Shown: positions 1 through 4,338 of the stretch, one piece after another
How positions within the stretch are numbered: position 1 is the stretch's first letter
Layout of the letters: the number at the start of each line of letters is the position of its first letter
DNA from: Chloroflexota bacterium
GTDB lineage: Bacteria; Chloroflexota; Dehalococcoidia; JACQTR01
DNA length: 7,982 nucleotides
NCBI GenBank assembly: GCA_016210705.1
Contig: JACQTR010000030.1
Span: forward strand, 1 to 7,982
Direction of reading: 5' to 3'
Translations under genes and position numbers: made by a program
The notes under the pieces: model-generated
What the model was told of the DNA's origin: nothing
Databases searched by the model: none
The model's input: the letters and a program-made list of their open reading frames with translations, nothing else

Positions 1-67
1 CGCTAGGGTTGTGCTTGCGAGGCTAAGGCTCTAGCGTCTCTGTTCATTCCAAACGACGGCCTTCCGG
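1..67. other. Left-edge non-coding stretch with imperfect inverted repeat
   Basis: This short piece lies downstream of the DUF5343-like gene and is cut by the window edge. CGCTAG at 1-6 is the reverse complement of CTAGCG at 31-36, and a few wobble or GC pairs could extend the stem inward. There is no T-run beside it on either strand, so it does not meet the usual description of an intrinsic terminator, though it could still act as the 3' end structure of the minus-strand gene. I see no gene in it. Confidence 0.25.
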
Positions 68-778
68 TCAATTTTGGGCGACTTTTTTCTTTTCATAATC
101 CATGAGTTGGTCGATTAATCCGAAAATGAATGTCCGATCTTCTTGGGAAAGAGTGAAGAGATTAGCTTCGATATTCAAGGCCAAGTGACCCCCACTCCGT
201 AATTTTATGGTCTGAGTAGCGCCATCGGGTTCACCTTTCTTCTTAGGCGACATTTGTTCACTCCCTGAACTCTGTGGCCGTTGCGCCTTGCCTCGCCGCC
301 GTGTCTTGGTACCAACGTTAGCAGGCTTGCCACCAGTATCCCAATATGGCGAAAGTGGTAGGCCCACGATTTTAGCAGCATGCAGATAAAAGCGAATTCC
401 CCTTACCAATGTCGCGCCTTTAATGCCTTTGGTACGCATGGTGTCGTTAAGTGTTTGAAGAGAGGCATTATTTCCTGCCAGAGTAACGATGTCGGGATAT
501 GCAACTTCTAAAACCTCTCTAAGTATCCGGTAACGCTCTTCGCCCTTAGCTTTGACAAGGGTCTTTAAGACGGGTTGAACATTATTCTCAGCATCGATCA
601 GTTTCAAGAAGCGGAACGCACTAACAACCTGACTTTGCACACCACCAGAGAGGGAACCCCACACGCTCTTGTCCAACTTATCGGGGAAGCCCTGTTCCAG
701 GGTCACAATGGCGGTTTCCAACGTCTTGAAGGGAAGATAAACGGGGGGTTGCTTGGTATCCTTTTCAAGAGTAGCCAT
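68..778 (-). CDS. DUF5343-like hypothetical protein
   Basis: This is a soluble 236-residue protein of unknown function with no signal peptide or membrane segment. The N-terminal part (about residues 14-148) carries YLPFKTLETAI, then a 'GxPDKLDKSVWGSLSG' stretch and a helical SAFRFLKLID segment. This resembles DUF5343 proteins, which look like helical, possibly winged-helix-type domains. A basic, Ser/Pro/Gly-rich linker (about 150-190, with RRRGK and PKKK) leads to a compact C-terminal module (191-230: IKLRSGGHLALNIEANLF then SQEDRTFIFGLIDQL). The start is well supported: GAGGAGA (minus strand, 785-791) sits 6 nt upstream of the ATG, and a good sigma70 promoter precedes it. Its neighbour is a putative IS1595-type element whose left end reaches its promoter. 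The family assignment is from memory of conserved patterns; the biochemical role is unknown. Confidence 0.7.
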   Translation of the reverse strand: MATLEKDTKQPPVYLPFKTLETAIVTLEQGFPDKLDKSVWGSLSGGVQSQVVSAFRFLKLIDAENNVQPVLKTLVKAKGEERYRILREVLEVAYPDIVTLAGNNASLQTLNDTMRTKGIKGATLVRGIRFYLHAAKIVGLPLSPYWDTGGKPANVGTKTRRRGKAQRPQSSGSEQMSPKKKGEPDGATQTIKLRSGGHLALNIEANLFTLSQEDRTFIFGLIDQLMDYEKKKVAQN

Positions 779-784
779 GTCATG

Positions 785-791
785 TCTCCTC
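785..791 (-). promoter_or_regulatory. Ribosome binding site of the DUF5343-like gene
   Basis: On the minus strand this reads GAGGAGA and lies 6 nt before the ATG at 778. An out-of-frame ATG lies 5 nt further upstream, but only the one at 778 opens the long frame. Confidence 0.65.
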
Positions 792-799
792 AGCTTTTA

Positions 800-812
800 T
801 GTCGGCAATTAT
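800..812 (+). repeat. Candidate left terminal inverted repeat of the IS
   Basis: TGTCGGCAATTAT here matches, in inverted orientation, the sequence at 2293-2305 (TGGCGGCAATTAT when read on the minus strand), with 12 of 13 bases identical. The two copies flank the transposase and both small ORFs and face inward, as terminal inverted repeats should. No convincing 8-bp target duplication was found outside them, so the exact ends remain uncertain. Confidence 0.45.
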
Positions 813-837
813 AAATGCATGTCCTAACAAAAGTCAA
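808..837 (-). promoter_or_regulatory. Sigma70-type promoter of the DUF5343-like gene
   Basis: On the minus strand TTGACT (832-837) is followed after 18 bp by a perfect TATAAT (808-813), about 30 bp upstream of the gene start. The -10 box overlaps the candidate IS terminal repeat (800-812), and the -35 box would lie inside the element, so the insertion may supply most of this promoter. One copy of the CATGnCCTAAC repeat (818-828) sits in the spacer. Confidence 0.65.
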
Positions 838-892
838 GTGTGTTCCAGTCATGTTTCGAGATGTTCTTGGATTATGTTTGACATGGCCTAAC
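818..892. repeat. Direct repeat pair CATGnCCTAAC in a divergent promoter region
   Basis: CATGTCCTAAC (818-828) and CATGGCCTAAC (882-892) match at 10 of 11 bases and are 64 bp apart, close to six helical turns. One copy lies in the spacer of the minus-strand promoter of the DUF5343-like gene. The other lies in the spacer of a weaker plus-strand promoter candidate. Possible operator half-sites; this is inference only. Confidence 0.4.
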
Positions 893-906
893 GACATCAC
901 TAAAGT
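878..906 (+). promoter_or_regulatory. Candidate promoter of the small-ORF pair
   Basis: A perfect -35 box TTGACA (878-883) is followed after 17 bp by TAAAGT (901-906), 4 of 6 bases matching the -10 consensus. Initiation would fall near 913, leaving a leader of only about 14 nt that begins almost at the Shine-Dalgarno site. The strong -35 and correct spacing support it; the poor -10 weakens it. Confidence 0.4.
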
Positions 907-913
907 TGAAACT

Positions 914-920
914 AGGAGGT
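914..920 (+). promoter_or_regulatory. Ribosome binding site fixing the start of the first small ORF
   Basis: AGGAGGT is a near-perfect Shine-Dalgarno sequence. It lies 6 nt before the ATG at 927 and inside the frame that would begin with TTG at 906. This makes an ATG at 927 (or the adjacent one at 930) the real start and the TTG at 906 unlikely. Confidence 0.75.
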
Positions 921-926
921 GTAAGC

Positions 927-1109
927 ATGATGAATCCTGGTAGTCTTATTCGTTTGAGGGCATATGGCGGGGAAGAGATCGTTCGGCGTATTGTGAAAAT
1001 TAATCCTGGTGTGGTTCTGGTATGTAAAGAGGAAGAATATCAGTCGGCCCAAGAAGAGGGGCGAGAGCCAATAAGCGTTGGCTTTCGGTTCGAATATATA
1101 CTAGAATAG
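927..1109 (+). CDS. Small hypothetical protein, putative IS passenger
   Basis: This is a 60-residue soluble protein of unknown function, beginning MMNPGSLIRLRAYGGEEIVRR. The predicted pattern is mostly short beta strands (LIRLRAYGG, IVRRIVKINPGVVLVCK) followed by an acidic YQSAQEEGREP segment and a final hydrophobic strand, which would suit a small beta-barrel fold. The family is not identified. The start is set by an excellent Shine-Dalgarno site 6 nt upstream. A second small ORF follows after only 4 nt, so the two are probably cotranscribed. Both lie between the candidate terminal repeats and run opposite to the transposase, which suggests passenger or accessory genes of the element. Short charged proteins of this style occur in environmental bacterial genomes, but I cannot name a function. 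Confidence 0.65.
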   Translation: MMNPGSLIRLRAYGGEEIVRRIVKINPGVVLVCKEEEYQSAQEEGREPISVGFRFEYILE

Positions 1110-1113
1110 AGAG

Positions 1114-1326
1114 ATGGGCTACAATAGAAACATGAAGAAGGGCAAGCGAAAGCACGAAGATACCAGTATATCCCTTCACCCTCTAAGCATTGAAGAGGCT
1201 CTAAAAAAGGTGATGGAAGCTGGCCCTATGCCTGAGAAGAAGGCTGAAGATACCAAGCCAAGCGCCCCTCAACATTCCGCAAAAGATCGTAAAAGCGGTC
1301 GGCGTCCGGAACCTTCCGCCGATTGA
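1114..1326 (+). CDS. Small charged hypothetical protein overlapping transposase antisense
   Basis: This 70-residue protein is very basic at the start (residues 7-14, MKKGKRKH). It has a short central motif SLHPLSIEEALKKVMEAGPMP (about residues 20-40), followed by a Lys/Pro/Ser-rich, probably disordered tail. The central segment looks like one amphipathic helix and is the part most likely to be conserved; no enzymatic motif is visible. The start is uncertain: ATG at 1114 follows the upstream stop by 4 nt and has only a weak purine-rich leader, while ATG at 1132 is an alternative. The last 101 bases are antisense to the transposase 3' end, so about half of the protein, its tail, is encoded opposite transposase codons. 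I infer that it is a passenger gene of the IS; the function is unknown. Confidence 0.5.
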   Translation: MGYNRNMKKGKRKHEDTSISLHPLSIEEALKKVMEAGPMPEKKAEDTKPSAPQHSAKDRKSGRRPEPSAD

Positions 1327-2230
1327 ACCTGAACTCGAACTCGCTTAAGTAGCAAGGCAAAAACTCTTCGTCAACGTGGTGAAACACCCCATAAATCCCC
1401 CGCTTTAAGATGCTCCAATAGTTTTCCATCCCCTGGATGTGGACATCCCCATTGACGTACTCTACTTCATGGCGGATCACGTCATGGGGTAGATGTTTCC
1501 TTATAAGGCGATAAGCGGGGTGAGCATCGGTAATAAGCCGTGAATTCTTTAAGTCAATGTTCTCACGCATAATAGTGGGAAGGTTCTTGGACGTTGCTTG
1601 GTCAACATGCATCGTCCGAGCCTTACCATCCCGCTCCAACATCCCGAAAACAATAGCCTTGTCCATGCGATAATCCTTGCGCTTAGCCCGTAGTCCCATT
1701 TTAATCTCGTCTTGAATTCGCTCTTTCCAGGTAGGATGTCCCCGCTGCTTCCCGCCAATGTAGGCTTCGTCAGCTTCGATGATGCCTTTTAGTTGGCCCG
1801 GGTTTTTCTCTTGCATGGCATAGCGAATACGATGGCACATGAACCAAGCCGCCTCATAGTGTAGACCGAATTCCCTATGGATTTGGTGAGCGCTAACGCC
1901 CTTCTTTGAGACGCACATCCGGTACATGACCATTATCCAAGTGCGAAGAGGAATCTTGCTGTCCTCAAAAATAGTGCCTTTGGTAACCGAGAACTGTCGT
2001 TTGCAAGTCTTGCACTTGAAAATGTGCCTAGGGCCGATAGGCTTTCCGCTCTTGCGGACACTGGGCTTCACTTCGATCCTGTAGGCTTCTTCCCCTTTGC
2101 AATCAGGGAACGGGCACTGAGGGCCATGGGGCCATCTTATACGCTCCAGCATCGCCCTAGCATCGGCCTCGGTTAATGTACCATCCGTCAGCTTGATTAC
2201 TTCACCCTTGGGATTTGGTTCTCCATGCAT
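1226..2230 (-). CDS. IS1595 family (ISXO2-like) DDE transposase
   Basis: This 334-residue protein catalyses cut-and-paste or copy-type transposition of its own element. An N-terminal zinc ribbon has cysteines C39 and C44 (CPFPDC) and C73 and C76 (CKTC), as usual in ISXO2-like transposases, and the segment after it (about 88-140) is helical. The catalytic core shows D154 in EADEAYIGG, D235 in LITDAHPAY and E269 in QGMENYWSILKRG; this last motif is the family version of the third acidic position. The ending SEFEFRFNRR (296-305) is also a family hallmark. ATG at 2230 is supported by GGAG 7 nt upstream and a strong promoter. The frame is complete, with no stop or frameshift, and matches the family's usual length of roughly 300 residues or slightly more. 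Its 3' end overlaps the small ORF 1114-1326 by 101 bases on the opposite strand. Confidence 0.93.
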   Translation of the reverse strand: MHGEPNPKGEVIKLTDGTLTEADARAMLERIRWPHGPQCPFPDCKGEEAYRIEVKPSVRKSGKPIGPRHIFKCKTCKRQFSVTKGTIFEDSKIPLRTWIMVMYRMCVSKKGVSAHQIHREFGLHYEAAWFMCHRIRYAMQEKNPGQLKGIIEADEAYIGGKQRGHPTWKERIQDEIKMGLRAKRKDYRMDKAIVFGMLERDGKARTMHVDQATSKNLPTIMRENIDLKNSRLITDAHPAYRLIRKHLPHDVIRHEVEYVNGDVHIQGMENYWSILKRGIYGVFHHVDEEFLPCYLSEFEFRFNRRKVPDADRFYDLLRNVEGRLAWYLQPSSQA

Positions 2231-2259
2231 CTTACGACTCCACTAACTAAACTATAGTC

Positions 2260-2288
2260 AGTGTAGCACATTATTTAGGGTGTGTCAA
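2260..2288 (-). promoter_or_regulatory. Strong promoter of the transposase gene
   Basis: On the minus strand TTGACA (2283-2288) and TACACT (2260-2265) are separated by 17 bp, and a TGC immediately before the -10 gives an extended -10 element. Transcription would start near 2253, inside the palindrome ACTATAGT (2251-2258), about 23 nt before the start codon. The -35 box lies just inside the candidate right terminal repeat. Confidence 0.7.
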
Positions 2289-2292
2289 GCCG

Positions 2293-2305
2293 ATAATTGC
2301 CGCCA
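2293..2305 (-). repeat. Candidate right terminal inverted repeat of the IS
   Basis: Read on the minus strand this is TGGCGGCAATTAT, matching the left copy at 800-812 at 12 of 13 positions. It lies 5 bp beyond the transposase -35 box, where an IS1595-type end would be expected, 63 bp outside the transposase start codon. Confidence 0.5.
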
Positions 2306-2308
2306 ACC

Positions 2309-2337
2309 TTGACGTAGTCCACCGCCGATGTTAGTAT
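2309..2337 (+). promoter_or_regulatory. Promoter of the URO-D-like/ribF/tyrS operon
   Basis: TTGACG (2309-2314) is followed after 17 bp by TAGTAT (2332-2337), with TGT directly before it forming an extended -10. Initiation would be near 2344, giving a leader of about 37 nt. The box starts 4 bp outside the candidate IS end and lies back to back with the transposase -35 box, 20 bp away. Confidence 0.55.
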
Positions 2338-2380
2338 ATTCTACTAAAGTCGTTGCTCCTACCAATATTAGGTATTTCAA

Positions 2381-3400
2381 ATGGCTTCTTTGACAAAAAA
2401 GGAAAGGGTGATAGCCGCTTTAAGTGGCCAGCCAGTGGATAGGGTGCCCACCAGTTTTTGGGGGCACGATTATTTAAGGGAGTGGTCGGCCTCGGGTCTG
2501 GCTGAGGCTATGTTAGAGGCTCATTCTCGGTACGACTGGGACTTCATGAAGGTCAACCCTAGGGCTTCTTATTATGTGGAGGACTGGGGCTGTAAATTTA
2601 AGCCTTCAGGTCATCCCCATCGTAGCCCCGTATGCGTAAAGTACGCCGTACGTGAGCCGGGGGATTGGGAACTACTTCAAGTACTTGATCCTTACAAAGG
2701 GGCTTTAGGGGAGCAGATCCAAGCCTTGCGTCTCATCGGGTCTGGTCTAAAGGGCGATGCTCCTTATGTCCAGACGGTCTTCTCCCCCCTCTCGGTGGCC
2801 GGCCGCCTGGCTGAAGGGGGCGAGGAAAGGGTCAAAGGGTACATGAAAGAGGCCCCTCAAGCCCTGCACCAGGGGTTGTTGGTCATCGCCGAAACCTTAG
2901 CTCAGTACGCTAAAGCTTGTCTTGAGGTGGGAGCCAGCGGCATATTCTTTGCCACTACCGCCTGGGCCACTTATGATCTTCTCAACGAAGAGGAATATCG
3001 AGAGTTTGGTCTAAATTATGACCTCAAAGTTTTGACAGAGGTGGCCCAGGCTACTTTCAACATTCTCCACATTTGTCGCGACAATAACATGTTCGATCTG
3101 TTGGCTGATTATCCGGTCGCTGCCATTAACTGGGCGGCGACTTTGTCTGGCAATTCTTCGCTGCAAGAGGGCCTAAAGCGGACTGACAAAGCGGTTATGG
3201 GGGGTATTAGCGAGAAGACCATTCTAAAAGATGGTCCTCTCGAGGCCATCGCTGCTGAGGTCTACGCTGCCTTGGAGCAGACCCAGGGTCGGCGTTTTCT
3301 TCTGGCACCTGGGTGCTCCATCCCCACCGATGTTCCCTCTGACAACCTTGATCTCGTCAGGAGGGCTTTGAACCAGTGGCCTAAGCCATGGCAGTGCTAG
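2381..3400 (+). CDS. Uroporphyrinogen decarboxylase superfamily protein, methyltransferase-like
   Basis: This 339-residue protein has the TIM-barrel URO-D fold seen in HemE and in the corrinoid/thiol methyltransferases MtaA, MtbA and CmuA. It opens with TKKERVIAALSGQPVDRVPTSFW and ends with LLAPGCSIPTDVPSDNLDLV, both typical of the superfamily. The Arg-rich HemE signature (xRQAGRYLPEY-like) that binds substrate carboxylates is absent: HDYLREW stands at that place (29-35). Instead H230-x-C232 (LHICRDNN) together with C312 (APGCSIP) gives the HxC...C zinc-ligand pattern known from methyltransferase members. A role in methyl transfer, or an uncharacterised relative, is therefore more likely than haem synthesis; no corrinoid protein gene is in view to confirm a partner. 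The ribosome binding site is weak (TTAGG, 8 nt before ATG). It is first in an operon with ribF and tyrS. Confidence 0.88.
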   Translation: MASLTKKERVIAALSGQPVDRVPTSFWGHDYLREWSASGLAEAMLEAHSRYDWDFMKVNPRASYYVEDWGCKFKPSGHPHRSPVCVKYAVREPGDWELLQVLDPYKGALGEQIQALRLIGSGLKGDAPYVQTVFSPLSVAGRLAEGGEERVKGYMKEAPQALHQGLLVIAETLAQYAKACLEVGASGIFFATTAWATYDLLNEEEYREFGLNYDLKVLTEVAQATFNILHICRDNNMFDLLADYPVAAINWAATLSGNSSLQEGLKRTDKAVMGGISEKTILKDGPLEAIAAEVYAALEQTQGRRFLLAPGCSIPTDVPSDNLDLVRRALNQWPKPWQC

Positions 3401-3414
3401 AAGTCCATACACAT

Positions 3415-4338
3415 ATGTCTGTCATCACTAACGAGTTGGCCCTGTGGAAACCAGCAAAAGACACCTTCCTTACTATAGGTGTTTTTGATGGGGTACACCT
3501 AGGTCATCAGCATCTGATTAAGGAACTTAAGCGGCGAGCTGACGCTGAGGATGTTCTCAGCGTTGTGGTAACCTTTAATCAACATCCCCGCTCGGTTCTG
3601 GGCCGGCAGGCTGCCTTGCCCTATCTAACTAATGGCAAAGATCGGGCTCAGCTTCTCCAAGGGTTAGGTGTTGACAGGGTCATAACCCTACCTTTTACTA
3701 CAGAGGTGGCGCAACTTACCGCTAAGCAATTCGTTGATCTGCTGCGGGAGCACTTGAGGATGCGGGGCCTGGTCATAGGCCCCGATTTCGCTCTGGGACG
3801 AGATAGGGAGGGCAATGCTGATCTTCTGGGCCGTTTAGCGGTAAAGGGCAATTTTCGGGTCCACGTGGTAGCGCCTCTGGTTTTGGATGGCCAGGTGGTC
3901 AGTAGCACCGCTATCAGGCAGGCCTTGGCTGAGGGGGACATGGCCAGTGTTGCCAAATGGCTGGGGCGTCCCTTCAGCTTGAGGGGTAAGGTGGTGGCAG
4001 GAAAGAGGCGAGGTCAGTTATTGGGTTTCCCCACCGCCAATCTGGCGGTGAACCCTCAGCACGCGTGCCCCGCCGATGGTGTGTATGTTGTCCTTGCTTA
4101 CTTCGATGGTAAAGTCTTAGGGGGGGTAACCAATATTGGAACTCGGCCTACCTTTGAGGATGGGCCGCGAACGGTGGAGGTGCATCTTTTGGATTTTCAA
4201 GGAGAGCTATATGGCCGCGAGATGAGAATAGAGCTTCTGAGACGGTTGCGGCCGGAATTGAAATTCGCCACGGCGGAGGAGCTGGTGACTCAAATGAGAC
4301 GGGATGTGGCCCAGGCTAGGGCCTTTTTGGAGGCATAA
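3415..4338 (+). CDS. ribF: Bifunctional riboflavin kinase / FMN adenylyltransferase
   Basis: RibF phosphorylates riboflavin to FMN and adenylates FMN to FAD in the cytoplasm. The N-terminal nucleotidyltransferase domain has the HxGH-type motif GVFDGVHLGHQ (residues 22-32 from this start), GPDFALGRDREGN and the SSTAIRQAL motif. The C-terminal kinase domain has GKRRGQLLGFPTANL, PADGVYVV and GGVTNIGTRPTF followed by VEVHLLDF. Length (307 residues) is normal. The start is a judgement: ATG 3415 gives a leader before LTIGVFDGVH of the usual length. ATG 3388, which overlaps the preceding stop by 13 bases, would add nine residues (MAVLEVHTH) and allow translational coupling. Neither has a good Shine-Dalgarno site at the right distance; AGGAGG at 3359-3364 is too far from both. 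The stop overlaps the tyrS start as TAATG. Confidence 0.95.
   Translation: MSVITNELALWKPAKDTFLTIGVFDGVHLGHQHLIKELKRRADAEDVLSVVVTFNQHPRSVLGRQAALPYLTNGKDRAQLLQGLGVDRVITLPFTTEVAQLTAKQFVDLLREHLRMRGLVIGPDFALGRDREGNADLLGRLAVKGNFRVHVVAPLVLDGQVVSSTAIRQALAEGDMASVAKWLGRPFSLRGKVVAGKRRGQLLGFPTANLAVNPQHACPADGVYVVLAYFDGKVLGGVTNIGTRPTFEDGPRTVEVHLLDFQGELYGREMRIELLRRLRPELKFATAEELVTQMRRDVAQARAFLEA

Larger units (their letters stand above)
800..2305. mobile_element. Putative IS1595-family insertion sequence with two passenger ORFs
   Basis: The unit is defined by a full-length ISXO2/IS1595-type transposase on the minus strand, two small plus-strand ORFs, and an imperfect 13-bp inverted repeat at its ends (12/13). 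Its length of about 1.5 kb is longer than a simple IS1595 element but within reach of members that carry passenger genes, which are known in this family. No target-site duplication could be identified, so the boundaries may be off by a few bases, or the left repeat may be a coincidence. The transposase frame is intact with its own promoter and ribosome binding site, so the element may still be active. It sits between a DUF5343-like gene and a housekeeping operon. Confidence 0.5.

Noticed and set aside
1..50. Possible tRNA or tRNA fragment at the left edge (CGCTAG/CTAGCG stem)
   Set aside because: No T-loop (GTTCNANNC) or CCA-adjacent acceptor pattern is present, and the stem encloses only about 24 bases.
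60..95. Possible plus-strand intrinsic terminator ending in the T-run at 82-87
   Set aside because: The preceding CGG/CCG stem is only three pairs long, and the T-run encodes Lys codons of the minus-strand gene.
906..926. TTG start for the first small ORF
   Set aside because: The start at 906 would place the Shine-Dalgarno sequence inside the coding region; ATG at 927 is correctly spaced from it.
1549..1758. Minus-strand open frame inside the transposase gene
   Set aside because: It lies in another frame of a well-supported transposase and has no ribosome binding site or recognisable protein pattern.
2251..2258. ACTATAGT palindrome as an operator of the transposase gene
   Set aside because: Eight bases of AT-rich palindrome near a start site is expected by chance, and no second copy was seen.
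2381..3400. Annotation as HemE, uroporphyrinogen decarboxylase of haem synthesis
   Set aside because: The HemE arginine signature is absent and an HxC...C metal motif is present, so only the superfamily can be claimed.
3648..3956. Minus-strand open frame opposite ribF
   Set aside because: Its composition (Arg/Ser/Pro-rich) is that of an antisense shadow, and ribF on the other strand shows every family motif.
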